From the NCBI GenBank assembly GCA_024103385.1, contig JAGFIT010000048.1, positions 1 to 64,000 on the forward strand: a stretch of 64,000 bases of DNA. Reading direction: 5' to 3'. The position numbers were made by a program, and so were the translations under genes. The notes beneath the pieces are model-generated. The model saw only the letters and a program-made list of their open reading frames with translations. It made no database searches and was not told where the DNA came from. Below are positions 44,432-52,292 of this stretch, piece after piece. Positions within the stretch are counted from its first letter, which is position 1; every line of letters begins with the position of its first letter. This DNA is from Vicingus serpentipes. GTDB lineage: Bacteria > Bacteroidota > Bacteroidia > Flavobacteriales_E > Vicingaceae.

Positions 44432-44839
44432 TTAATTTTTAAAACTCTCTCGAGTAATTGTTTTAATTAATTCTATCACCTCCGATTCAATAATATCTCT
44501 TACTTTATTAAACTCTTCAGGTTCCATGTGTTTAGGATCAGGCAATCCCCAGTCTTCTCGATGATTAGCACTTATCATCGGGCATTCATCTCCACACCCC
44601 ATTGTAATGGCATAATCCCATTTTATTTGAGGAATTTCATCCAACCCAAATGAATTGTGTTGGCTCAAATCATACCCTATTGCTTTCATACTTTCAATAG
44701 CTTTAGGGTTAACTACTCCTGATGGTTTTGAACCAGAACTATACACATTAATAATCCCTTCTCCATGTATTTTACCAAACGCTTCTGCCATCTGACTACG
44801 GCATGAATTCTCTACACAAACAAACAATACGTTTTTCAT
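44432..44839 (-). CDS. arsC: Arsenate reductase, LMW phosphatase/thioredoxin-dependent type
   Basis: About 135 residues from the ATG at 44839, which follows the aquaporin stop by 7 bases; an upstream in-frame ATG at 44860 overlaps it. The P-loop VCVENSCRSQMAEAF (CX5R) is near the start. CGDECP about residue 81 supplies further Cys for the disulfide relay, and DWGLPDPKHM is the general acid loop. It reduces As(V) to As(III). It is the last gene of arsR-arsM-aquaporin-arsC. Confidence 0.92.
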   Translation of the reverse strand: MKNVLFVCVENSCRSQMAEAFGKIHGEGIINVYSSGSKPSGVVNPKAIESMKAIGYDLSQHNSFGLDEIPQIKWDYAITMGCGDECPMISANHREDWGLPDPKHMEPEEFNKVRDIIESEVIELIKTITRESFKN

Positions 44840-44846
44840 AATTTTA

Positions 44847-45518
44847 TTAGTTTTCTGCAATATGCTCCCTATCTCTTGTTACACGAAAAGTAAATACTGC
44901 GATAATTGCTCCTATAAAAGTAGCCACGACATACACCCACAAATACTCTGTATGACCTGATACTATTGCCGGACCTATAGAACGTGCCGGATTCATCGAT
45001 GCTCCGCAAATAGGACCTGCAAACATAGCCTCCATACCCACCGTAGCTCCAATTGCTGCACCTGCCATAATTCCTTTTTCCTTTGCTCCTGTAGAAACAT
45101 GGAGGATTACAAACATGAGTAAAAAAGTTAAAATAGTTTCAAATGCAAAAGATTGCTGCCAAGTACCAGCAGGTAAACTAGCTCCCAATGTCTCGTTATA
45201 AGGAAATAAAAATTTCAAACTAAAACTAGCCACCAAAGCTCCTAAAAGTTGCACTAAAATATATGGAACAACTTCTTTAATCGGAAACCGCTTCGCAAGA
45301 AAAAAACCAATGGTAACAGCAGGGTTCAAATGTGCTCCAGAAACATCTCCAATAGTGTAAATCAACACCATCACAATCAATCCCCAACTTATAGCTACAC
45401 CAACATGACTAATTTCTCCTCCTACATGCTGATTAACCACCATGGCTCCACACCCCACAAAAACAAGGAAAAAAGTACCTATAAACTCCGCAATATATTT
45501 CTTCAAGCTATTACCCAT
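44847..45518 (-). CDS. MIP-family channel (aquaglyceroporin, AqpS-like) in the arsenic operon
   Basis: About 223 residues from ATG 45518, whose first base overlaps the arsM stop (TAATG). Six membrane helices, with NPA boxes at GAHLNPAVTIGF and GASMNPARSIGP; the Arg after the second NPA is the selectivity-filter Arg. MIP channels pass uncharged As(OH)3 and methylated arsenicals. No ArsB, Acr3 or ArsP pump gene is in the operon, so this channel probably provides the downhill exit for the products of ArsC and ArsM, as AqpS does in Sinorhizobium. Confidence 0.88.
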   Translation of the reverse strand: MGNSLKKYIAEFIGTFFLVFVGCGAMVVNQHVGGEISHVGVAISWGLIVMVLIYTIGDVSGAHLNPAVTIGFFLAKRFPIKEVVPYILVQLLGALVASFSLKFLFPYNETLGASLPAGTWQQSFAFETILTFLLMFVILHVSTGAKEKGIMAGAAIGATVGMEAMFAGPICGASMNPARSIGPAIVSGHTEYLWVYVVATFIGAIIAVFTFRVTRDREHIAEN

Positions 45519-46351
45519 TAACAACAACCTGAATTAGGATTACAACAAGGTTTCTGGCCGTAAACAGTTATCGAATAAATTCCAAAACGCCCATCCTCGT
45601 ATTGTTTCATTTCTTCTTCGCTTAAATACTTCGTTATAATTTCTTTAGGTAAAATCACTACTTTTTCTTTCTGAACAGTTGCTTCCGAAAAACCAGTTTG
45701 GTGAATAATCTCCATATATTCTGTTAGTTGTATAGCACCCGAAACACACCCTGCATACATTTCTGCATCCTGTTTTAAATTTTCTGGCAAATTTCCTTTT
45801 AGCACTACATCGCTCATGCTAAAATGTCCTCCAGGTTTTAATACTCTATAAACCTCTGCAAAAGCTTTTACTTTATCTGGCACCAAATTCAGCACACAAT
45901 TACTAATTACTACATCTATTTGATTTCCTCCAACCGGTAAATTTTCAATGTCGCCCAATCTAAATTCCACATTATTAAAATTGAGTTTTTCAGCATTTTC
46001 ACGAGCTTTATCTATCATTACGTCTGTCATATCTACCCCTATCACTTTTCCAGAAGCACCAACCAATTCTCTAGCAACAAAACAGTCGTTCCCTGCACCT
46101 GAACCTAAATCCAAAACTTTATCTCCTTCTTTTATTTGAGCAAACTCTGTCGGAATTCCACATCCTAACCCTAAATCAGCATCAGAATTATAACCACCCA
46201 ATTTGCTATAATCTTCAGCAAAAACAGCATAATCCACCGTACTGCAACCTCCAACACCACAACAAGAAGATTCATTTTCTCCTTTAGATTGATTGGCAAT
46301 TTCTGTATATTTTTCTTTTACTACGTTTTTTAACTCTTCTGATGTTTTCAT
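45518..46351 (-). CDS. arsM: Arsenite S-adenosylmethionine methyltransferase
   Basis: 277 residues. The SAM motif is VLDLGSGAGNDCFVAR, followed by GVDMTDVMIDKARENA. The ligand Cys are found in ESSCCGVGGC and LGLGCGIPTEFA (N-terminal) and MYAGCVSGAIQ (the conserved catalytic Cys). A Cys-rich tail, PCCNPNSGCC, may hold arsenic. It methylates As(III) to mono- and dimethyl forms. It starts 12 bases after arsR. Confidence 0.92.
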   Translation of the reverse strand: MKTSEELKNVVKEKYTEIANQSKGENESSCCGVGGCSTVDYAVFAEDYSKLGGYNSDADLGLGCGIPTEFAQIKEGDKVLDLGSGAGNDCFVARELVGASGKVIGVDMTDVMIDKARENAEKLNFNNVEFRLGDIENLPVGGNQIDVVISNCVLNLVPDKVKAFAEVYRVLKPGGHFSMSDVVLKGNLPENLKQDAEMYAGCVSGAIQLTEYMEIIHQTGFSEATVQKEKVVILPKEIITKYLSEEEMKQYEDGRFGIYSITVYGQKPCCNPNSGCC

Positions 46352-46363
46352 AATTTATTTCTT

Positions 46364-46693
46364 TTAACAACATTTATCATTTATAGCATAACTATCTATT
46401 AAGGAATTATTCATTTCTTTCAATTCACTCCATATTTTATCATCAATACAATAACACATTTTCACCCCTTCAATTTCTCCTTTAATGATTCCTACTTGCT
46501 TTAATTCTTTTAAATGCTGAGAGATAGTAGATTGCGAAAGTGGTAATTGATCAACAATATCACCACAAACACAAGAGTTTTTACGAATTAAAAACTCAAT
46601 AATAGCAATACGTGCAGGATGCCCCAAAGCTTTATACAATTCAGCTTTACGATTTTGAGCAGCAGTAAAATTATTAGATTTTGTAGTTCCCAT
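46364..46693 (-). CDS. arsR: ArsR-family arsenic-responsive repressor
   Basis: 109 residues with a winged helix: LGHPARIAIIEFLI, the metal-binding-like NSCVCGDIVDQLP on helix 3, and the recognition helix LSQSTISQHLKELKQVGII. Extra Cys occur at MCYC and at the C-terminal CC. As(III) binding to the Cys pair should release the operator. Dyad repeats of ATTCAA/TTGAAT lie directly upstream. It is the first gene of the arsenic operon. Confidence 0.92.
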   Translation of the reverse strand: MGTTKSNNFTAAQNRKAELYKALGHPARIAIIEFLIRKNSCVCGDIVDQLPLSQSTISQHLKELKQVGIIKGEIEGVKMCYCIDDKIWSELKEMNNSLIDSYAINDKCC

Positions 46694-46702
46694 TTAACAA
46701 TG

Positions 46703-46775
46703 ATTCAATTTTTGAATGTCTGAATGCTTGAATAAATATAGTCAATTCAATCATTCCTACATTGAAACATTCATT
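46703..46775 (-). promoter_or_regulatory. Probable ArsR operator region
   Basis: The perfect dyad ATTCAA-TTT-TTGAAT (46703-46717) begins 10 bases from the arsR start codon. Further TGAATG, TTGAAT, ATTCAAT and ATTGAA half-sites follow to about 46770. The cluster in a 128-bp spacer upstream of arsR fits autoregulation. Confidence 0.55.
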
Positions 46776-46821
46776 TTATCTATCGCAATATTACGATTAA
46801 ATAATTATAAGAACCTAATTT

Positions 46822-47226
46822 TTAGAAATATTTTTTTAATTTTTCAATAAAATATTCAGGTGCAGAACATGGTTTCATCGTTGATTTATTAATAAAAACC
46901 AGTGTTGTTTCTGCTTCATTCAACAATTCATCATTCGCATTATATGTCTTGTATCTAAAATAAATTCGTGCTTTTGGAATCTCCTTAATAATTGTTTCTA
47001 TTGTCAACTCATCATCATAAAAAGCTGGTTTATAGTATTTTATAGAATAATCCAAAACAGGTAAAGCTATGCCTTGATCTTCCATTTGCCGGTAGCTAAC
47101 TCCTAATGATCGAATCGCCTCCACTCTTGCTACCTCAAAATACGTAGCGTAATTACCGTAATATACGTAGCCCATCATGTCTGTTTCTGAATAACGGACC
47201 CTCACTTTTGTTATCGATTTATACAT
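46822..47226 (-). CDS. YbgC/4HBT-family acyl-CoA thioesterase
   Basis: 134 residues, hotdog fold. It has VRYSETDMMGYVYYGNYATYFEVARVEAIRSLG, where the conserved Asp/Tyr/Asn motif of the 4-hydroxybenzoyl-CoA thioesterase group is complete. It hydrolyses acyl-CoA thioesters; the chain preference is unknown. It is transcribed away from dnaA. Confidence 0.9.
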   Translation of the reverse strand: MYKSITKVRVRYSETDMMGYVYYGNYATYFEVARVEAIRSLGVSYRQMEDQGIALPVLDYSIKYYKPAFYDDELTIETIIKEIPKARIYFRYKTYNANDELLNEAETTLVFINKSTMKPCSAPEYFIEKLKKYF

Positions 47227-47658
47227 AAATTATTGATTCATTTAAAGCATTATTAAATGGAAAAATAATAATATTATTTCAGGAAAAATAAAAACAGAGA
47301 ACTTATCAATAAAAAATGCGTAAAAAAGACTGGATGTCCCGAAAAGATTAATTCCGGGCAAATTTTGAAACTATTTTTTAAGTGTAAGAAAAATTACTTC
47401 TTTAAGAATCAGAAGATTAAAAATAGAGAGAAAAAAGTTTTAATAAAACAATAGTAAAAAAGTTTTTTTTTTCACTTTTTTATTCAAATATTTGCTAAAG
47501 TAAAACAAAGAGGCAGTTTTTATTTAAAATTTGCTGGTTTTGAGAAAGTTACAAAAATAATCGAACTTATTTTTTTATAAACAACTTACTCTTAAAACCT
47601 AATATCGTTTTCGGGCAAAAAAAAATTTATTTTTAATATTTAAACAAGGAGCTAAAAA
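47227..47658. other. 432-bp AT-rich region between thioesterase gene and dnaA
   Basis: No gene is seen. It contains a weak hairpin (CCCG 47339-47342 with CGGG near 47355), long A and T runs, and a TATTTGCTAAAG stretch near 47490 that resembles a -7 promoter. Only poor DnaA-box-like sites (TTATCAATA) were found, with no cluster, so it is not called as an origin. Confidence 0.4.
47647..47652 (+). promoter_or_regulatory. Shine-Dalgarno-like sequence before dnaA
   Basis: AAGGAG lies 6-7 bases before ATG 47659. Almost no other gene in the window has such a site, so dnaA may be read with unusual anti-SD pairing. Confidence 0.6.
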
Positions 47659-49092
47659 ATGCAGCAAGACTTTAATACGGTTTGGGAAAATTGCCTTCAA
47701 GTGATAAAAGACAACGTAAGTCTACAAAGTTACAAAACATGGTTTGAACCAATCGTTCCTATTAAACTAAAAAACAAAGTCTTAACCATTCAAGTTCCTA
47801 GTCAATTTTTTTACGAGTGGCTAGAAGAGCACTACGTAACCATCCTAAAGAAAACAATAAAGAAAGAATTAGGAAGCGAAGGGAGATTAGAATATAGCAT
47901 TGTGATGGATAGTGGACAAAATTCGACTAAACCTTACACTGTTAAAATTCCTACTACTAACCGACAAGCCATAAAAAACAAACCCGTATCCATGCCTATT
48001 GATTTAAACAAAGATAAATCAATTCGTAATCCGTTTATTATCCCTGGTTTAAAGAAGATTAATATTGATTCTCAGTTAAACCCTAACTACTCATTTAAAA
48101 ACTTTGTTGAAGGAGATTGTAATCGTTTAGCACGTTCTGCTGGTTTTGCAGTAGCAAAAAATCCTGGAGGAACTGCCTTTAACCCATTATTAATTTATGG
48201 TGGTGTTGGTTTAGGAAAAACCCATTTAGCACACGCTATTGGTATAGATGTAAAAAACAGGTTCCCTAACAAAACGGTATTATACGTTTCTTCAGAAAAA
48301 TTTACACACCAGTTTATTGATGCTGTAAGAAACAATGAACAAAATGATTTCATCCACTTCTATCAAATGATTGATGTATTAATCATTGATGATGTTCAGT
48401 TTTTTGGTGGAAAACCAAAAACACAAGATGTATTCTTCCATATATTTAACCACTTACATCAGTCAGGTAAACAGATTATCTTAACAGCTGATAAGGCTCC
48501 TGTAGAAATCGTAGGAATGGAACAACGTTTACTATCTAGATTTAAATGGGGACTAGCTGCAGATATCCAAACTCCTGCTTTAGAAACGAGAATCGCTATC
48601 TTGGAGATGAAAATGTACCAAGAAGGATTGGAGCTACCTAAAGATGTTGTGGAATACATTGGATATAGCATTACTACTAACGTACGTGAATTAGAAGGTG
48701 CTTTAATTTCTATTTTAGCACAATCATCATTGAATAAAAAAGCGGTTAATCTTGATTTGGCTCGCCAAATGGTGGATAAGTTTGTTAAAAATACTGCTAA
48801 AGAAGTATCTATAGATTATATCCAAAAAGTGGTTTGCGATTATTTTGACATGCAAATCGATACTCTAAAATCAAAAACTAGAAAAAGAGAAGTAGTACAG
48901 GCACGTCAAATAGCGATGTATTTTTCAAAACAAATGACCAAGTCAAGCTTAGCGACAATTGGAATGCACTGTGGAGGAAAAGACCACGCAACTGTACTTC
49001 ATGCTTGCAAAACAGTAAACAACTTAATGGATACCGATAAGAGATTTAGAGGATACATTGACGACCTGAAGAAGAAAATCAGTTTACAATAA
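47659..49092 (+). CDS. dnaA: Chromosomal replication initiator DnaA
   Basis: 477 residues. N-terminal DnaB/DiaA-interacting domain I (VWENCLQVIKDNVSLQSYKTWF), variable linker, AAA+ domain with GGVGLGKTHLAHAIG (Walker A) and LIIDDVQFFGGK (Walker B), and DNA-binding domain IV with VVQARQIAMYF and CGGKDHATVLHACKTV. It opens the replication origin by binding DnaA boxes. A terminator follows. Confidence 0.97.
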   Translation: MQQDFNTVWENCLQVIKDNVSLQSYKTWFEPIVPIKLKNKVLTIQVPSQFFYEWLEEHYVTILKKTIKKELGSEGRLEYSIVMDSGQNSTKPYTVKIPTTNRQAIKNKPVSMPIDLNKDKSIRNPFIIPGLKKINIDSQLNPNYSFKNFVEGDCNRLARSAGFAVAKNPGGTAFNPLLIYGGVGLGKTHLAHAIGIDVKNRFPNKTVLYVSSEKFTHQFIDAVRNNEQNDFIHFYQMIDVLIIDDVQFFGGKPKTQDVFFHIFNHLHQSGKQIILTADKAPVEIVGMEQRLLSRFKWGLAADIQTPALETRIAILEMKMYQEGLELPKDVVEYIGYSITTNVRELEGALISILAQSSLNKKAVNLDLARQMVDKFVKNTAKEVSIDYIQKVVCDYFDMQIDTLKSKTRKREVVQARQIAMYFSKQMTKSSLATIGMHCGGKDHATVLHACKTVNNLMDTDKRFRGYIDDLKKKISLQ

Positions 49093-49139
49093 TATTTTAA
49101 GAAGCAATCAATAATGATTCTCATTATTTTGCACTAACT

Positions 49140-49171
49140 AAACAGGAACTTTTATAAGCTCCTGTTTTTTT
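49140..49171 (+). terminator. Rho-independent terminator after dnaA
   Basis: AAACAGGA (49140-49147) and TCCTGTTT (49160-49167) with a 12-base loop, then T-rich sequence. The start of the next small gene lies at its last T. Confidence 0.85.
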
Positions 49172-49174
49172 ATG

Positions 49175-49312
49175 ATGAGTTTTTTAAATCAAAAATACAA
49201 AACCCCACCGCATTATAAACCACTTAGCAAAAGAGGGCAAAAAGTATTGTTTTACATTATTATAGGATTAATAGTTTTTACCTTTCTTTACATCATTTCT
49301 TTTTACCTATGA
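49175..49312 (+). CDS. 45-residue single-pass membrane protein
   Basis: This short frame begins ATGATG (49172 or 49175). It encodes a basic N-terminus (MSFLNQKYKTPPHYKPLSKR) followed by one membrane helix (VLFYIIIGLIVFTFLYIISF) and stops at TGA 49310-49312. It overlaps the ATG of the phosphatase gene by 4 bases (ATGA), a strong sign of a real coupled gene. It begins immediately after the dnaA terminator. Function unknown. Confidence 0.65.
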   Translation: MSFLNQKYKTPPHYKPLSKRGQKVLFYIIIGLIVFTFLYIISFYL

Positions 49313-49773
49313 AAAAAGTATTATTTGTTTGCTTAGGAAACATTTGTCGTTCCGCAATGGCTGAAGGGATTTTAAAACACAAAATTGAAACAGCAGGTAT
49401 AACTATGAAAGTGGATTCTGCTGGAACTTCTAATTACCACATTGGTGAAGCTCCTGATAAAAGAATGCAAGCAAAAGCCATTGAGCACGGAATAAACATT
49501 TCCGACCAACGAGGAAGACAATTTAAAGTAGGAGATTTTGATGTATTTGATTACATTTTTGCTATGGACAATTCTAATTACCAAAACATAATGCACTTGG
49601 CTAGAAATGAAAATGACATAAATAAAGTACATCTATTCTTAAATTATGATTACCCCAGCCAAAATTTAGATGTTCCTGATCCTTACTATGGAGGAGCACA
49701 AGGTTTTGAAGATGTGTACCAATTACTAAACTCCGCTTGTGACACTTTTTTAACTACACTCAACAATGAATAA
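49309..49773 (+). CDS. Low-molecular-weight protein-tyrosine phosphatase
   Basis: 154 residues. The P-loop VCLGNICRSAMAEGIL (C-X5-R-S) is near the N-terminus, VDSAGTSNYHIGE follows, and the general acid is in VPDPYYGG. It is cytosolic, and such enzymes often regulate exopolysaccharide kinases. Its ATG overlaps the small membrane gene by 4 bases, and its end overlaps the RsmI-like gene by 8 bases. Confidence 0.93.
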   Translation: MKKVLFVCLGNICRSAMAEGILKHKIETAGITMKVDSAGTSNYHIGEAPDKRMQAKAIEHGINISDQRGRQFKVGDFDVFDYIFAMDNSNYQNIMHLARNENDINKVHLFLNYDYPSQNLDVPDPYYGGAQGFEDVYQLLNSACDTFLTTLNNE

Positions 49774-50473
49774 ACAAGGCACTTTATACCTAATTCCTGT
49801 CACATTGGGAGATACCCCCATCAACCAAGTCATTCCTGAATTTAACAGCTCTATCATCAATGAAATAGGCACTTACATTGTAGAAAATATTAAAACAGCC
49901 AGACGTTTTCTGAAAAAATCAGGCCTTACCAAACCCTTAGATGAAATCACTTTTTTTGAAATTAACAAACGTACTCCAGAACACGACTACCCTACTTTCA
50001 TTAAACCACTTTTAGAAGGAAAAAATATAGGTGTTTTATCTGATGCGGGGTGTCCTGGTGTTGCAGACCCCGGAGCTAACATTGTTGCCTTAGCACATCA
50101 ACAAAACATCAAAGTAGTTCCTTTAGTAGGACCCTCCTCTATTCTGTTAGCTTTAATGGCTAGTGGTTTTAACGGACAAAGCTTTTGTTTTAATGGCTAT
50201 CTACCCAAAGAACAAAAAGATCGTGTTTATAAATTAAAAGAATTAGAAAAACGAGCGAAAAACCTCCAACAAACTCAATTGTTTATTGAAACTCCTTATC
50301 GGAACACTCATGTTTTGGAAGACATTTTAAAAAATTGCCACCCCACTACCCAACTCTGTATAGCTGTTGATATTACCCTACCCTCCGAGAAAATTCATAC
50401 CAAAACCATTGCCGAATGGCAAAAAGCCAAGATTGATTTAAATAAAAAACCTTGTATTTTTTTGATGGGGTAA
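49766..50473 (+). CDS. RsmI-like SAM-dependent methyltransferase (tetrapyrrole methylase fold)
   Basis: 235 residues. It has LYLIPVTLGD, NIGVLSDAGCPGVADPGANIVALAHQ, VPLVGPSSILLALMASGFNGQ, FNGYLPKE and FIETPYRNTHVLEDIL, all shared with RsmI, the 16S rRNA C1402 ribose 2'-O-methyltransferase. The N-terminus and a shortened C-terminus differ from classical RsmI, and Bacteroidota often encode this form as an extra paralogue, so the symbol is not assigned. It is the last gene before the second insert. Confidence 0.82.
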   Translation: MNKQGTLYLIPVTLGDTPINQVIPEFNSSIINEIGTYIVENIKTARRFLKKSGLTKPLDEITFFEINKRTPEHDYPTFIKPLLEGKNIGVLSDAGCPGVADPGANIVALAHQQNIKVVPLVGPSSILLALMASGFNGQSFCFNGYLPKEQKDRVYKLKELEKRAKNLQQTQLFIETPYRNTHVLEDILKNCHPTTQLCIAVDITLPSEKIHTKTIAEWQKAKIDLNKKPCIFLMG

Positions 50474-50511
50474 TCCACTTGAAAGCAAAGAAAGTATTTG
50501 GCTGAAATGCT

Positions 50512-50519
50512 TATATTTG
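50512..50519 (+). promoter_or_regulatory. -7 promoter element of the second insert
   Basis: TATATTTG, followed by G, with a TTG 11 bases upstream (50498-50500). The layout equals that of the NACHT insert at 26008. Confidence 0.6.
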
Positions 50520-50549
50520 GTAAAAAACAACTAAATCAAAGATATAGTA

Positions 50550-50577
50550 CGAATAAGTACACTGGTGTACTTATTCG
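50550..50577. repeat. 28-bp perfect palindrome at the head of the second insert
   Basis: CGAATAAGTACAC (50550-50562) and GTGTACTTATTCG (50565-50577) with a TG centre. It differs from the 26028 palindrome mainly by the loss of one A:T pair in each arm and in the centre. No T-run follows. Confidence 0.88.
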
Positions 50578-50581
50578 GTCA

Positions 50582-50590
50582 TTAGCCACC
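50582..50590 (+). repeat. 5' member of the inverted repeat that brackets the second insert gene
   Basis: TTAGCCACC is the exact complement of GGTGGCTAA at 51594-51602. It starts 4 bases after the palindrome and ends 4 bases before the ATG at 50595. Confidence 0.75.
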
Positions 50591-50594
50591 ATAG

Positions 50595-51590
50595 ATGAAA
50601 ACTTTATCACTTTTAATAACACTAAGTTCATTTTGCAACCTGTTTTCGCAGAATAACATTAACCATGACTCACTGATTAACTTTTCTGAGAACGTAGCCT
50701 TTATTCATTTTACAGATAAATTGATTACAAAAGAATATACAAATAGAAATAAAGAAACTATTTTAGATACGGTTTATTCTTGCAATTACAACGCCAATAA
50801 AAAGATTGAATCAGAACGATTTTACAAATATGACAGCAGAGTAGACCTAATAAGATATTATACATACGACACACTTAATCGTGAGGTTTTCCAGACCGAG
50901 TTTTATGCCCCGTATTATGATAGCTTAAATGTGACTAAAATTGGATATTCTCAATCTTATTACAACCTATTTGACAGTTTATCTCATACGGAAAATTATG
51001 GAGGAAGTAGAATTAGAAATCCGCCTTTAATCGAAGAAAAAGACGGTTATGTTTCTCATAGTTTTTCTACTGGATACTCTTCAAACTGGGAATGGTGCAA
51101 ACAGAGTATCTGGCGCAAACATTATGACACTTCAAAAAGATTAATACAAGTAAACAATCTAACAAGTGAAGCTGACAAACTTCCTTGTGGTGGAATAAAT
51201 GTTTTAGATTGCTCTACGAGTTATAAATATGACACACTCAATAGAAAGATCCGAGAATCCTTTATCGAGTACTCTATGAATGGATCTTGTCATCATTCAA
51301 ATGAATTCGAATACAACTACGAATTATTTTATCATTATGATTCTAATATGGTAATAATTACTAATTCCTCTCCTTATTGGAATCCATTTTCTCAAAAAAT
51401 TATTTACTACGACAATCAAGGAAAAATCAAAAAAGAAGATGTAATAACTGTTAGTGACTATTCAGATACAGATAATTCGAAGGTTACAACAGAATATTTT
51501 TATGATAAATTCAGCAGATTATTGAAAAAGATAGAACAACGCAATGATTCACAGAATAAAACGATTTATCGCTACTATTACAATAAATAG
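50595..51590 (+). CDS. Exported YD/RHS-like repeat protein of unknown function
   Basis: 331 residues with a signal peptide (MKTLSLLITLSSFCNLFSQ). The mature part is rich in Tyr, Asp and Asn and has repeated YYxYDTLNRxV-like strands (YTYDTLNREVFQTEF, YKYDTLNRKIRESF, YYDNQGKIKKEDV, YFYDKFSRLLKKIE), the pattern of YD/RHS repeats that form a beta shell. It is too short to be a toxin-delivering RHS protein. It is the only gene of an insert with the same end structures as the NACHT insert. Role unknown. Confidence 0.72.
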   Translation: MKTLSLLITLSSFCNLFSQNNINHDSLINFSENVAFIHFTDKLITKEYTNRNKETILDTVYSCNYNANKKIESERFYKYDSRVDLIRYYTYDTLNREVFQTEFYAPYYDSLNVTKIGYSQSYYNLFDSLSHTENYGGSRIRNPPLIEEKDGYVSHSFSTGYSSNWEWCKQSIWRKHYDTSKRLIQVNNLTSEADKLPCGGINVLDCSTSYKYDTLNRKIRESFIEYSMNGSCHHSNEFEYNYELFYHYDSNMVIITNSSPYWNPFSQKIIYYDNQGKIKKEDVITVSDYSDTDNSKVTTEYFYDKFSRLLKKIEQRNDSQNKTIYRYYYNK

Positions 51591-51593
51591 AAC

Positions 51594-51602
51594 GGTGGCT
51601 AA
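51594..51602 (-). repeat. 3' member of the inverted repeat that brackets the second insert gene
   Basis: GGTGGCTAA starts 3 bases after the stop codon and is complementary to 50582-50590. It runs directly into the AACAA tail. Confidence 0.75.
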
Positions 51603-51704
51603 CAATTTGTATATTGCATTTTGCTTGCAAGCAGCTTAGTTATTTGAAACTTTTACAGTTTACGCCATAATTTTTGCTAGTGTTAAAAAAAGCCCACTAT
51701 TATA

Positions 51705-51812
51705 CACCCACCTTAATCCTCCCTCAAGGGAGGAATATTCTCCCTTTGAGGGGTTTGATATTAAGAGGAAAATCTACATAAGTAGATTTGGTTTTTTTAA
51801 GAGAGGGGTGTT
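51705..51812. repeat. Dispersed C/G-rich inverted repeat with terminator-like end
   Basis: TCAAGGGAG (51724-51732) faces CTCCCTTTGA (51740-51749) inside a longer imperfect palindrome beginning CCTTAAT and ending ATTAAG. Next is AAATCTAC-ATAA-GTAGATTT followed by a T-run, which could terminate transcription. A shorter relative lies at 44396. Confidence 0.6.
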
Positions 51813-51881
51813 TACTCACAAAATCATTACTTTTAAGCATTGTGAACAAACTAAAAGCATATTACATAAGCAACATCACAC

Positions 51882-52283
51882 TCACTCACAACCACAAACC
51901 TGCTCTTCTTTCCCTATAACACTAACATTTCTGAGTGTAGCTGTTTTTTCGGATTCACAAGCTTCTATGAAGATTAAAATATTTCCTGAGGTAATTTTAT
52001 ACTCTGGACAAGGTTGACGTTCAACAGCGCTTTCTTTAAAGTTCACTTTTGCAGCTTCCCAAAAAGCAGCATTCATAAAATCAGTAGAAATGGAGTAGCA
52101 CTCCATTTGGCATTTGGCTTTATCGTTAATTGCAACTTCGGTTTCGTCTAAAAACTCCAACACTCTTCCTTCAGGCATCCATGCCGGTCGATCAGCATTT
52201 CTATAAAACATTGCCCAAACGAGTACACAACCTAATCCAAATCCAATAAAATAAAACAAAAATCTTCTCGCTAATCCCTGCAT
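51882..52283 (-). CDS. Membrane-anchored DUF4258-like cysteine-rich protein
   Basis: 133 residues. An N-terminal membrane segment (FLFYFIGFGLGCVLVWAMFY) is followed by a short domain with AKCQMECYSISTDFMNAAFWEAAKVNFKES, RQPCPEYKI, IFIEACES and a C-terminal CGCE. This Cys spacing and order match the DUF4258 domain found in many Bacteroidota; function is unknown. The Cys may bind metal or form disulfides. It ends in the repeat-rich spacer next to the second insert and follows ald by 9 bases. Confidence 0.72.
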   Translation of the reverse strand: MQGLARRFLFYFIGFGLGCVLVWAMFYRNADRPAWMPEGRVLEFLDETEVAINDKAKCQMECYSISTDFMNAAFWEAAKVNFKESAVERQPCPEYKITSGNILIFIEACESEKTATLRNVSVIGKEEQVCGCE

Positions 52284-52292
52284 TTTCTTCTT

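Larger units (their letters stand above)
51591..51881. other. Tail of the second insert plus a dispersed repeat
   Basis: No gene is seen. After the 3' inverted repeat arm comes AACAATTTGTATATTGC and a small hairpin (CTTGCAAG at 51624-51631), then a C/G-rich dispersed repeat (51705-51812). The convergent DUF4258 gene ends at 51882. Confidence 0.55.

Noticed and set aside
47227-47658. Possible replication origin upstream of dnaA
   Set aside because: The region is AT-rich but has no cluster of DnaA boxes (TTATCCACA); only isolated poor matches such as TTATCAATA were found.
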